Assembly: GCF_004923315.1 (NCBI RefSeq)
Contig: NZ_CP039647.1
Coordinates: 620,001 to 684,000, forward strand
Length of the DNA: 64,000 nucleotides
Direction of reading: 5' to 3'
DNA from: Azospirillum sp. TSA2s
GTDB taxonomy: Bacteria; Pseudomonadota; Alphaproteobacteria; Azospirillales; Azospirillaceae
Shown here: positions 8,433 to 16,868 of the stretch, in pieces
Numbering within the stretch: position 1 is the stretch's first letter
Layout of the letters: each line of letters opens with the position of its first letter
Translations under genes and position numbers: made by a program
The notes under the pieces: generated by a model
Seen by the model: the letters and a program-made list of their open reading frames with translations, nothing else
Database searches by the model: none
Told to the model about the DNA's origin: nothing

Positions 8433-9164
8433 ATGGGCGCGCGATCTCACCGGGCTGCCGATCTGGAGCGGCTGCGGCAGTTCCTTCGGGAGCAGGGCTG
8501 CATGCCGCATGACCGGTTGCCTCCCGAACGCTCTCTTGCCCCACTCCTGGGGATCGGCAGAACAACCCTGCGGGCTTGCCTGGAGGTGCTGGAAGCTGAG
8601 GGCCTGGTCTGGCGCCATGTTGGACAGGGTACTTTCTACGGCCCACGCCCCGTTCACGAACCGGTCCGCACGTCCCTGCTGGTAACGATGACGTCGGCTT
8701 GGGATCTCATGAACGCCCGCCTGACCATCGAGCCAGGAATCGCTGCTGCGGCGGCGCTGACGGCGACACCCTCCCAAATTGATGCCCTGCGCGCCTGCAT
8801 CGAGGAGGGACGGAGCGCCCGCGACCTTTTTGCCTGCGAACGGGCGGATAACCGGTTTCACACCACGCTGGCGCGGACGACCGGGAATCCGGTCCTCATC
8901 AGCTTTCTGGAATTCGTGTCGGGTGCCAGAAGCCGTGCGCCATGGCAGAGGGAATGGGGCCAGACCTATCGCCACATCGGCGATGATGAGTTCCGAGGGG
9001 AGCACAGCGACCAACACCAAGCCATCGTGGACGCTATGGTCCGCCGGGATGCGGACCAAGCGCGAAACATGATGAGTGACCATCTGGCGACCATACAAAC
9101 CGCTATGCAGTCCGCTTCCACCAAGCGGCCAGTGATCATGGATCTCGCGCCTCCGGTCCGTTGA
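8433..9164 (+). CDS. FadR/GntR-family transcriptional regulator
   Basis: A 243-residue regulator: GntR winged helix at about residues 8-75 (DRLPPERSLAPLLGIGRTTL, then VWRHVGQGTF) and an FCD ligand domain at about 85-220 (FHTTLARTTGNPVL, then HQAIVDAMVRRDADQA). ATG 8433 directly follows a purine-rich GGGAGAGGGA; the frame is open further upstream but without a credible start. It shares motifs throughout with the regulator at 4679-5365, including APWQR after the central helix, so the two are paralogues. Divergent from the exported gamma-glutamyltransferase gene, its probable target. Confidence 0.85.
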   Translation: MGARSHRAADLERLRQFLREQGCMPHDRLPPERSLAPLLGIGRTTLRACLEVLEAEGLVWRHVGQGTFYGPRPVHEPVRTSLLVTMTSAWDLMNARLTIEPGIAAAAALTATPSQIDALRACIEEGRSARDLFACERADNRFHTTLARTTGNPVLISFLEFVSGARSRAPWQREWGQTYRHIGDDEFRGEHSDQHQAIVDAMVRRDADQARNMMSDHLATIQTAMQSASTKRPVIMDLAPPVR

Positions 9165-9386
9165 CTGTGGATCGACATCCAACCGCGGCCCTACGAACCG
9201 GCAGGACATGTCGTTGACTTTAAGAAAGGATTCCCTGTGGAGGGTGGCCCTGCACGGATACCGATGGAGAGCCACCCGCTAAGCGCTTTCTTTCGACAAA
9301 GCAATGATATAGCCGAAAGTGGGTGCTGGCCGAGATTGGACGCCGATCCGCACCCGCGGCGATACTTTCACCCGTCAGACCGTAGA

Positions 9387-9809
9387 TCAGGCGGCAACGG
9401 CGCCCTCACCTTCCACGGGACGCTCGACGGCCAGAACGGTGAGGGTCTTCGCCTCGCCCTTGCGAGTGTACCATGTGATGGACTGCCCGTTCGCGACGCC
9501 GATGAGGGCCGCGCCAATGGGGGTCAATACCGACAACCGACCGGCCGCGAGATCGGCGTCTTGCGGATACACCAGGGTGACGGTGCGCTCCTGACCGGTC
9601 ATCTCGTCCCGAAACGCCACGCGTGCGCCCATGGTGACCACCGCAAGCGCGATCTCGCTGGCATCGATCACCGCAGCGCGATCCAGTTCGGCCGTGAGGT
9701 ACTCGTAAACGTCGGGCAGTTTATCGGAGGCAGCCTCGACCAATGCCGAGAGGCGGTCATGGTCAGTGGCCGTCAGCACGATGGGCGGAAACTGGTCTGC
9801 GGGACGCAT
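9387..9809 (-). CDS. rnk: nucleoside diphosphate kinase regulator (Rnk-type)
   Basis: A 140-residue protein with the full Rnk layout: an N-terminal helical segment (IVLTATDHDRLSALVEAA) and a GreA/GreB C-terminal fold with TVTLVYPQDAD and SVLTPIGAALIGVANGQ. ATG 9809 is preceded by AGGAAGA. It is the most canonical of three related genes in the window (also 2064-2555 and 2631-3074). Rnk binds RNA polymerase and modulates nucleoside diphosphate kinase. It stands alone between a GntR-type gene and a gene-free stretch. Confidence 0.8.
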   Translation of the reverse strand: MRPADQFPPIVLTATDHDRLSALVEAASDKLPDVYEYLTAELDRAAVIDASEIALAVVTMGARVAFRDEMTGQERTVTLVYPQDADLAAGRLSVLTPIGAALIGVANGQSITWYTRKGEAKTLTVLAVERPVEGEGAVAA

Positions 9810-10428
9810 CAAGGTCTTCCTTTGTTTTTCTCGGCAAGTACATGCACCAACCAACCGACCGCGCCTCCCGGTCGGCGCTTCATCGGTCATGCAGCGGTTG
9901 GACACGGCTAGCCCGGCGGCCACATGGACGCGGATCGGGCGGATCTCATGAATTCGGAGATTGCGTTGGCCCCGGACGGTCCGGGGGCCTTGCCTCAGGC
10001 GACCAGATCCGGGGCGAGCGAGCCTGCGTGAACGCGGCCTGCACGCAGGAGGTTACGGATATGGAGGAAAGGCAGGGTCATGATTGGGCAAATTTGGACA
10101 GGTTCGCTCTGGAATTCAAGGGGCAACAGGTTGACGGTGCCCCTGCGGGAGCAGTTCGCGGCCCAGGGTGTTGCAAGAAACCGTGTGCGGATGGAATGTG
10201 AGACCCCGCGGTCGGAGTGTCTTGCCAGCTACAACCGCATCGACATCGCACGCGATTCGCTTCCTGTCGGTGGTAGGACAATGACAGCGGAATGCCCGTG
10301 GATGGGAATGCACGTCGTGACGCTGCGCGGGACACGACCGTGACCGGTGGGCCGGCTGCCTTGGACAGAGCTTTCTTGAGGGAAATTGGTGCAAATTCCA
10401 TCCACCGGCTGCGGTCAGGAGGCTGGCA
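9810..10428. other. intergenic stretch without a recognisable gene
   Basis: I see no gene here. One GC-rich inverted repeat (about 9969-9990, GGCCCCGGA / TCCGGGGGCC) has no U-tract and is not a convincing terminator. Confidence 0.5.
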
Positions 10429-11856
10429 TCAGTCGTCTGAATGCGACGCAATGCCGTGTTTGCGCAGTTTGGCGTAAAGGTTTGTGCGCGATAGGCCGAG
10501 CCTCCGGGCGGCTTCGAGCTTGTTGCCCCGGCAATCCTCCAGGGCTTCCAGAATGAGCGACCGTTCCAGCTCCTCCATGGCGGCCGTCAGGGACCGCTTC
10601 CGGTCGGGTGGGGCAGGCGGCTGGATTGCGGCGCTCGGAAGGATGTCCGCGAAATCCTCGGCCCTGATGCGCTCACCTTCGGTGCGCACATAGGCCTGTT
10701 CGATGACGTTGGCCAATTCACGGACATTGCCGGGCCAATCATGCTGTCGCAGCGCATCCAGCGCCGCAGGCGTGAACTCGCGCATCGGCTGATCAAGACT
10801 GATGGCGATCTTCTCTGAAAACAGGGGGGCGAGGATCTCCAGGTCGTCCTTGCGGTCACGGAGCGCCGGCAGCTGTATCGGAAAGACATTGAGCCGGTAG
10901 TACAGATCCGACCGGAAGGCGCCGCTGCGCACCATCTCGGCCAGGGGACGGCTGGTTGCGGCGATGATGCGGACATCGACCTTGATGATTTGATTGGATC
11001 CGAGCGGCTCGACCTCGCGTTCCTGCAGGGCGCGCAGCAGTTTTGCCTGCAGTGGCAACGGCATGTCGCCGATCTCGTCGAGGAACAGCGTTCCGCCATG
11101 GGCAAGCTGGAATTTGCCGGGGCGCGGCTGGCGGGCGGCGCCCGTGTATGCCCCCGGTGCGACGCCGAAGAACTCCGCTTCCAGAAGATTTTCGGGAATT
11201 GCGGCCGTATTGACGGCGACGAAAGGGCGGTGGGCGCGATCCGAGGAGGCATGGATCGACTGAGCCACCAGTTCCTTGCCGGTCCCGGTTTCACCAAGCA
11301 GCAGGACCGCCGACCGGATTTGGCCGGCCCTGCGCACCAGCCGCTTGACCTGTAACATCGGCTGGCTGAAGCCGATCAGGTTCTCGACCGTGTATTGGGA
11401 GGCCCGGCTCGCCGCCAACTCCTGCTCCACACGGGTCAGGCGCGACTGCAGCTTGTTGAAACGGTCGGCGATGGGCCGAAGATACGTCAGGCTGTTCTTC
11501 AGGGCGAAGGCGAGGGCGCCGATGACCTGTCCTCGCTCATCGCGCAGGGGCAGGCGGCTGACCAGCAGCGTGTGCTCGCCATAGCGCATGATGTCGAGCG
11601 GCAGCGACCGGCCCGTTTCCACAACCTCGCGCATCCGGCTGTGTGGAATGATGCGTTCCACCGGCTGGCCGATTGCGTCCGCCGGCGACCGGAAGCCAAG
11701 CATCGCAATCTGTTTGTCGCTGAACCAGACATGCTTGTCGTTTGACCAGACGAGGCGCGCATCCTGATCGACCAGGATGGCGCCGTCGATCATCTCATCG
11801 ATCATCACCATCAGCGCACGTGCCGCAGCGAAATGACCGGCCGGATCCTTCTGCAT
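10429..11856 (-). CDS. sigma-54-dependent transcriptional activator (PAS-AAA+-Fis)
   Basis: A 475-residue activator. An N-terminal PAS-like sensor spans about 15-125. The AAA+ domain has Walker A GETGTGKE near 188, the sigma-54-contacting loop as GAYTGA (usual form GAFTGA), Walker B TLFLDEIGDMP and the DLYYRLNVFPI element. A Fis-type HTH ends the protein (NKLEAARRLGLSRTNLYAKL). ATG 11856 has AGGAG six bases upstream; an upstream ATG at 11898 is in frame. It is divergent from the operon starting at 12189, which has a near-perfect sigma-54 promoter at 12052-12067, so this protein is its probable activator. Confidence 0.9.
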   Translation of the reverse strand: MQKDPAGHFAAARALMVMIDEMIDGAILVDQDARLVWSNDKHVWFSDKQIAMLGFRSPADAIGQPVERIIPHSRMREVVETGRSLPLDIMRYGEHTLLVSRLPLRDERGQVIGALAFALKNSLTYLRPIADRFNKLQSRLTRVEQELAASRASQYTVENLIGFSQPMLQVKRLVRRAGQIRSAVLLLGETGTGKELVAQSIHASSDRAHRPFVAVNTAAIPENLLEAEFFGVAPGAYTGAARQPRPGKFQLAHGGTLFLDEIGDMPLPLQAKLLRALQEREVEPLGSNQIIKVDVRIIAATSRPLAEMVRSGAFRSDLYYRLNVFPIQLPALRDRKDDLEILAPLFSEKIAISLDQPMREFTPAALDALRQHDWPGNVRELANVIEQAYVRTEGERIRAEDFADILPSAAIQPPAPPDRKRSLTAAMEELERSLILEALEDCRGNKLEAARRLGLSRTNLYAKLRKHGIASHSDD

Positions 11857-12051
11857 GCCATGCTCCTTGGCGTCACTGATTGTCAATATGTCGTACATTG
11901 TCTGTCAGAAAAGTGAACACGGGGAAAGTGCTGATTTGCAGCGGTGTTCCGCCCTTTGCGCCAGTCGACTGTCAGCGATCGCTGAATCCTGCTCCCCCGC
12001 ATGTTGAGCGTCTCTTTGAAAATATTATTTTCTTTCAAATAGTTACCCGCA

Positions 12052-12067
12052 TGGCACGCGTGTTGCT
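12052..12067 (+). promoter_or_regulatory. sigma-54 (-24/-12) promoter
   Basis: TGGCACGCGTGTTGCT matches the consensus TGGCACG-N4-TTGCW at every defined position, with GG and GC ten bases apart. It points toward the operon at 12189, about 120 bases away, and lies next to a divergent sigma-54 activator gene. An AT-rich tract just upstream (about 12020-12045) could be an IHF bend, and TTGTC repeats near 11879-11907 could belong to the activator's upstream sites; both are inference. Confidence 0.85.
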
Positions 12068-12188
12068 AGCCATCCCTTCCAAAATGCACGCCATCTGAAC
12101 AATCCGCCACGCGATCCTGCGGGCCTTGGCCGGAATAGGGTGGTGGGGCACAGGCTTCAGGTCAGGCAAAGGGGGATATGCACGCGCA

Positions 12189-13100
12189 ATGACAAACCAG
12201 CGCATCGCGATCATCGGCGGCGGACTGATGGGGCACGGGATCGCACAGGCCTTTGCCGCCGCCGGACATCGCGTCGCCATCCAGGAACCCGATGCCGAAC
12301 GGCGGTCCGCGATCCCCGACCATATCCGCCGCAATCTGCAGGTTTTGGGGGAAGACGTCGCGGCCGCCGACCTGATCGACCTGCACGAAACGCTGGCGGG
12401 GGCCGTTGCCAGCGCCGACATCGTTATCGAGGCGGTGCCGGAGGACCTCGCCCTCAAACAGCGCATCGTCGCGGCGATCGAAGCGGAGGCGCCATCCCAC
12501 GCGCTTCTGGCCAGCAACACGTCGGTGATCCCAATCACGCGGATCATGGAGCCGCTTTCCGACAAGACCCGCGCCATGGGCACCCATTGGTGGAACCCGC
12601 CCTATCTGATCCCGCTGGTCGAGGTGATCCAGACCAAGGATAGCAGCGATGCCGCGATCACAGCGATGATGGGCCTGCTGACGTCCATTGGAAAGACGCC
12701 GGTGCATGTCCGCAAGGATGTTCCCGGCTTCATCGGCAATCGTCTGCAGCACGCGCTCTGGCGTGAGGCGATTGCCCTGGTCCAGAACGGCGTGTGCGAT
12801 GCCGAAACGGTCGATGCCGTGGTCAAGGCGAGTTTCGGCCGGCGGCTCGCCGTGCTTGGACCGTTGGAGAATGCCGATCTTGTCGGCACCGACCTGACCC
12901 TCGCGGTTCATGAGCATGTCCTTCCCGATCTCGACCGCAGTCCCGGTCCGTTGCCCCTTCTGCGCCATCTGGTTGCGTCAGGGCGGCTGGGCATGAAGGC
13001 AGGCGTGGGCTTCCGGACCTGGACGGAAGCGCAGCGGGAGGAGGTCGCCACCACCCTTGCCACGCATCTTCAACGGCTGGATGCCCTGGAACGCCGGTAG
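12189..13100 (+). CDS. 3-hydroxyacyl-CoA dehydrogenase family protein
   Basis: 303 residues. A Rossmann fold opens with IGGGLMGHGIAQAFAAAG (about 8-25). The catalytic region has ASNTSVIPI and THWWNPP, and the C-terminal helical domain has VPGFIGNRLQHAL. The HWWNPP form is typical of short single-function dehydrogenases that act on free beta-hydroxy acids, such as carnitine dehydrogenase or lambda-crystallin/gulonate types, more than of fatty-acid HADs. It is first in an operon with a beta-keto acid cleavage enzyme, so it probably oxidises a beta-hydroxy acid to the beta-keto acid used by the next gene. ATG 12189 is the only sensible in-frame start; the ribosome site is poorly placed. Confidence 0.85.
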   Translation: MTNQRIAIIGGGLMGHGIAQAFAAAGHRVAIQEPDAERRSAIPDHIRRNLQVLGEDVAAADLIDLHETLAGAVASADIVIEAVPEDLALKQRIVAAIEAEAPSHALLASNTSVIPITRIMEPLSDKTRAMGTHWWNPPYLIPLVEVIQTKDSSDAAITAMMGLLTSIGKTPVHVRKDVPGFIGNRLQHALWREAIALVQNGVCDAETVDAVVKASFGRRLAVLGPLENADLVGTDLTLAVHEHVLPDLDRSPGPLPLLRHLVASGRLGMKAGVGFRTWTEAQREEVATTLATHLQRLDALERR

Positions 13101-13181
13101 CCGCCACCGCAGCCGCTCGGCGACGTTCAATCTTCAATCGTCCGCAACCCCGACGGGCGGACTTACACAGGAGGGCCTTGC

Positions 13182-14120
13182 ATGGCCGCATCAGGCAAGA
13201 AAGTCATCATCAGCTGCGCGCTGACGGGCTCGATCCACACACCCACCATGTCGGACGCCCTGCCGGTCACGCCCGACGAGATCGTCGAGCAGGGGGTCGG
13301 TGCGGCCGAGGCCGGGGCAGCGATCCTGCACCTGCACGCCCGCGATCCCCGCACCGGGCAGCCGACACCGGATCCGGCGGTGTTCATGCAGTTCCTGCCG
13401 CGGCTGAAACAATCGACCGATGCGGTGCTGAACATCACCACCGGCGGCTCGCTCAACATGACGGTTCAGGAACGACTTGCCGCCCCGCTGCAGGCCCAGC
13501 CGGAAATGTGCTCGCTCAACATGGGATCGATGAACTTCGGCATCTTCCCTCTGGCCGACCGGTACAAGAACTGGAGGCACGACTGGGAAGAGCCCTATCT
13601 GCGCAGCACCGACGACTTCATCTTCCGCAACACCTTCCGAGACATCGCCTATATTCTGGAACATCTCGGTGAAGGCTGTGGCACGCGCTTCGAGTTCGAA
13701 TGCTATGACGTCGGCCATCTGTATAATCTTGCACATTTCCTTGATCGCGGGCTGGTGAAGACGCCGCTCTTCATCCAGACGATCTTCGGAATCCTGGGCG
13801 GCATCGGGGCGGAGGAGCGCAACCTCGTCTTCATGCGCGAAACTGCCGACCGCCTGTTCGGCAAGGATTACGAATGGTCGGTGCTGGCCGCCGGCCGCCA
13901 TCAGATTCCCTTCACGACCATGGCCGCGGTGATGGGCGGCAATGTCCGGGTCGGGCTTGAGGACAGCCTCTATCTCGCCAAGGGCCGGTTGGCGCGGAAC
14001 AGCGCCGAGCAGGTGACGAAGATCCGCCGCATCCTGGAGGAACTGTCGCTGGAGGTCGCCACTCCGGAAGAGGCGCGCGCCATGCTCCACCTCAAGGGCG
14101 CCGATCAGGTGGCGTTCTGA
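13182..14120 (+). CDS. beta-keto acid cleavage enzyme (BKACE, DUF849)
   Basis: 312 residues, full length for the BKACE family, with a TIM-barrel pattern: an early IISCALTGSIHTP strand, the zinc-binding HLHARDP motif near residue 50, TTGG at about 86, a central glycine-rich strand and GGNVRVGLED near the end. BKACE enzymes condense a beta-keto acid with acetyl-CoA to give acetoacetate and a CoA ester; 3-dehydrocarnitine cleavage is one known case. GGAGGG precedes ATG 13182. Downstream of a beta-hydroxy acid dehydrogenase and upstream of a hydroxybutyrate-dehydrogenase-like SDR, which fits handling of the acetoacetate product. The natural substrate cannot be read from the sequence. Confidence 0.9.
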   Translation: MAASGKKVIISCALTGSIHTPTMSDALPVTPDEIVEQGVGAAEAGAAILHLHARDPRTGQPTPDPAVFMQFLPRLKQSTDAVLNITTGGSLNMTVQERLAAPLQAQPEMCSLNMGSMNFGIFPLADRYKNWRHDWEEPYLRSTDDFIFRNTFRDIAYILEHLGEGCGTRFEFECYDVGHLYNLAHFLDRGLVKTPLFIQTIFGILGGIGAEERNLVFMRETADRLFGKDYEWSVLAAGRHQIPFTTMAAVMGGNVRVGLEDSLYLAKGRLARNSAEQVTKIRRILEELSLEVATPEEARAMLHLKGADQVAF

Positions 14121-14154
14121 GCCGCCCCATTTTCTTATATCTAAGGACCGAGAG

Positions 14155-14934
14155 ATGCAGAACAGAAACGCCGTGGTTACCGGCTCCACCAGCGGAATCG
14201 GGCTGGCGACGGTGCGGGAACTGGCCGGCCGGGGCTGCCATGTGATGGTCAACGGCTTCGGCGACCGTGCGGAGATCGACCGGACCTGTGCCGAGATCGC
14301 GGAGCGGAGCGGGACCCGGATCGTCTATTCCGCCGCCGATCTCAGCCGGCCGGAGGAGGCCCGCGCCCTGATGGCGGAGGCGGCTGACCTGCTGGGACCG
14401 ATTGACATCCTGGTGAACAACGCCGGCGTCCAGCATGTCGCCGCCCTGCACGAGTTTCCCGACGACAAGTGGGACCTGCTACTGGCAGTCAACCTCAGCG
14501 CCGCATTCCACACGATCAAGGCGGCTGTGCCGGCGATGCGGGAACGGAGCTGGGGGCGCATCGTCAACACGGCCTCCGTGCTGGGCATGGTCGGCGCCCC
14601 GCACAAGCCGGCCTATGTGGCCGCCAAGCACGGCATCATCGGCCTGACCAAGTCGGTGTCGATCGAGGTCGCCGGTCACGGCATCACCTGCAACGCGGTG
14701 TGTCCCGGCACGGTGCTGACCCCGATCATTGAACGGCAGATCGCCCAGCAGGCGCAGGTCACCGGCCTGCCCGAGGATCAGGTCCTGAAGGCGGTATTCC
14801 TGGAGAAGATGCCGATCGGCCGGCTGATTGGCCCGGAGGAGGTCGCCGCCGCCATCGCCTTCCTCTGTTCCGACGCCGCGGCATCGATCACCGGTGCGGT
14901 CCTTCCCGTCGACGGCGGCTATACCACCCATTGA
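14155..14934 (+). CDS. SDR oxidoreductase, 3-hydroxybutyrate dehydrogenase-like
   Basis: 259 residues of the classical short-chain dehydrogenase family: TGSTSGIG cofactor loop (about 10-17), NNAGVQH (about 89-95), catalytic Ser within NTASVLG, YVAAKHG (Tyr and Lys), and the C-terminal SITGAVLPVDGGYTTH. The VCPGTVLTP loop and overall length are those of D-3-hydroxybutyrate dehydrogenases. In this operon it could interconvert acetoacetate from the BKACE step and 3-hydroxybutyrate. It starts 35 bases after the BKACE gene. Confidence 0.8.
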   Translation: MQNRNAVVTGSTSGIGLATVRELAGRGCHVMVNGFGDRAEIDRTCAEIAERSGTRIVYSAADLSRPEEARALMAEAADLLGPIDILVNNAGVQHVAALHEFPDDKWDLLLAVNLSAAFHTIKAAVPAMRERSWGRIVNTASVLGMVGAPHKPAYVAAKHGIIGLTKSVSIEVAGHGITCNAVCPGTVLTPIIERQIAQQAQVTGLPEDQVLKAVFLEKMPIGRLIGPEEVAAAIAFLCSDAAASITGAVLPVDGGYTTH

Positions 14935-15017
14935 GTCCTCATTCCGCGACCCTCCGGGCGGCGCCGTCGCCGGCGACCGCCCCAATCACCAAGAACTGTC
15001 AGAATTGGGAGTGAAAG

Positions 15018-16226
15018 ATGCGCAAGTTCCTTCTCGCCGGCGTCGCCTTCGCCACGCTGGCCGCGGGTTCGGCCCAGGCCCAGGCCCAGATGTCCGACTC
15101 TGTCATCAAGATCGGCATGCTGTCCGACCGCTCCGGCATCTATGCCGACATCAACGGCGAAGGATCGGCGGTGGCCGCAAGGATGGCCGCAGAGGAGTTC
15201 GGCAACGCCATCAACGGAACGAAGATCGAGATCATCGTCGGCGACCACCAGAACAAGGCGGACATCGCCGCCAACCTCGCCCGCCAGTGGATCGATACGG
15301 AAAAGGTGGACGTGATTGCCGATGTGCCGAATTCGGCCGCCGCGCTGGCCGTGCAGGGGATCACGCGGGACAAGAAGCGCCTGTTCCTGATGTCCGGTCC
15401 GGGTTCGACCGATCTGACGGGCAAGGATTGCAGCCCCTACGGCTTCCAGTGGACCTGGGACAACCATGCCGTCGCCTCTGCCACCGCCCGCGCACTGGTC
15501 GAGCAGGGCAGGAAGAGCTGGTTTTTCATCACCGCCGATTACGCCTTCGGCCATTCGCTGGAGGCCGAAGCGGCTGACACCGTCAAGCAACTCGGCGGGA
15601 CGATCAAGGGCAGTGTGCGTCATCCGCTGGGCGCATCCGATTTCTCCTCCTACCTGCTTCAGGCTCAGGCATCCGGCGCCGATGTCGTCGCCTTCGCCAA
15701 TGCCGGCGGCGACACCATCAACGGCGTCAAGCAGGCGGCCGAATTCGGCATTCCCCAGAGTGGGCAGACCTTGGCCGGCCTGCTGCTGAACATCAACGAC
15801 ATCAAGGCGCTCGGGCTGGAGACCTCGCAGGGACTGATGCTGGCGAACTCCTTTTACTGGGACATGAACGACGAGACCCGCGCCTGGTCGAAGAAGTTCG
15901 AGGAACGGACCGGCCGCAAGCCGTCGATGAACCAGGCCGGTGTGTATTCGGCGGTCCGCCATTACCTGAAGGCCGTGCAGGAAATCGGCACCGACGATGC
16001 CGACAAGGTGGCTGCCAAGATGCGCAGCATGCCGGTCACCGACATGATGATGAAGGAGGCGAAGATCGCCGATAACGGCCGCGTCTTCGACGACATGTAT
16101 CTGGCGCAGATCAAGATGCCTGCCGAATCGAAATACGCCTGGGATTACTTCAAGATCATCAAGAAGATCCCCGGTACGCAGGCCTACATCGACCCGAAGG
16201 CAAGCGGCTGCCCGCTCGTAAAATGA
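15018..16226 (+). CDS. ABC transporter substrate-binding protein (branched-chain amino acid type)
   Basis: 402 residues with a cleavable signal peptide (about 1-22, ending AGSAQAQA). The mature protein is a type I periplasmic binding protein of the LivJ-like HAAT class: IKIGMLSDRSGIYADINGEG at the N-terminus, then ASDFSSYLLQAQASGADVV in the middle. It is last in the sigma-54 operon, 83 bases after the SDR gene, and is followed by a strong terminator. No permease or ATPase gene is present, so it must use a transporter encoded elsewhere. It presumably binds the substrate of the pathway. Confidence 0.9.
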   Translation: MRKFLLAGVAFATLAAGSAQAQAQMSDSVIKIGMLSDRSGIYADINGEGSAVAARMAAEEFGNAINGTKIEIIVGDHQNKADIAANLARQWIDTEKVDVIADVPNSAAALAVQGITRDKKRLFLMSGPGSTDLTGKDCSPYGFQWTWDNHAVASATARALVEQGRKSWFFITADYAFGHSLEAEAADTVKQLGGTIKGSVRHPLGASDFSSYLLQAQASGADVVAFANAGGDTINGVKQAAEFGIPQSGQTLAGLLLNINDIKALGLETSQGLMLANSFYWDMNDETRAWSKKFEERTGRKPSMNQAGVYSAVRHYLKAVQEIGTDDADKVAAKMRSMPVTDMMMKEAKIADNGRVFDDMYLAQIKMPAESKYAWDYFKIIKKIPGTQAYIDPKASGCPLVK

Positions 16227-16230
16227 CGGA

Positions 16231-16261
16231 AAAAGGGGAGCGTTCGGGCTCCCCTTTTTAT
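16231..16261 (+). terminator. intrinsic terminator of the BKACE operon
   Basis: Perfect 11-bp stem AAAAGGGGAGC / GCTCCCCTTTT around a six-base loop (GTTCGG), running into T-rich sequence, just after the stop at 16226. Confidence 0.95.
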
Positions 16262-16395
16262 TGCGCCGCGTCAGGCCATCCGCGGTGGCGGGAGTTGCGT
16301 ACCGTCCGGCTTCCGAAAACATCGGGGTCGGGCTTGAACGGCCGGCGCCCACCATCCATTTACCATCCAGACAGATGGTGAGCGGATGGACGATC

Positions 16396-16815
16396 ATGAG
16401 CGACGTGGCGCGAGACCTGCGGCCGAAAGCCGGAGACAGCGAGAAGATCACCATCAATCTCGGCTACGTCGACCTGGGTCACATCGACCTGTTGGTGGAG
16501 GAGGGGTTTTATTCGAACCGCACCGACTTCATCCGCACTGCCATCCGCAACCAAGTCGACAAACACGCTGACGTGGTCCGCCAATCGGTGACGCGAAAGA
16601 GCGTCGATCTGGGCCTTCGTCATTTCAGCCGCGCCGACCTGGAAGCCGTACAGGCCGAGGGGCGGATGCTGGATATCCGCGTCCTCGGGCTTGCCGCCAT
16701 CGCCCAGGACGTGACGCCCGAGCTTGCCCGCGCCACCATCGCCACGCTGACCGTACTTGGCGCGCTCCATGCGCCGTCCGCCGTCAAGGCGGCGCTCGCC
16801 GACCGCATCCGCTGA
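16396..16815 (+). CDS. CopG/ribbon-helix-helix-type regulator
   Basis: 139 residues from ATG 16396 (an ATG at 16375 is also in frame). The N-terminal 60 residues fit a ribbon-helix-helix regulator: a short strand (EKITINLGYVDLGHIDLLVE) followed by helices with SNRTDFIRTAIRNQ. The C-terminal half is helical (LARATIATLTVLGALHAP). Its stop overlaps an ATG of the esterase frame (TGATG at 16813-16817), implying coupling. A local regulator of the esterase is a reasonable inference. Confidence 0.65.
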   Translation: MSDVARDLRPKAGDSEKITINLGYVDLGHIDLLVEEGFYSNRTDFIRTAIRNQVDKHADVVRQSVTRKSVDLGLRHFSRADLEAVQAEGRMLDIRVLGLAAIAQDVTPELARATIATLTVLGALHAPSAVKAALADRIR

Positions 16816-16868
16816 TGCGTCCCGCAGAGCCGATGTCGGCGTCATCCCCGAACCGAGAAAGCACCCAA

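Noticed and set aside
9969..9990. GC-rich inverted repeat as a possible terminator
   Set aside because: No T-run follows on either strand, and no gene ends just before it.
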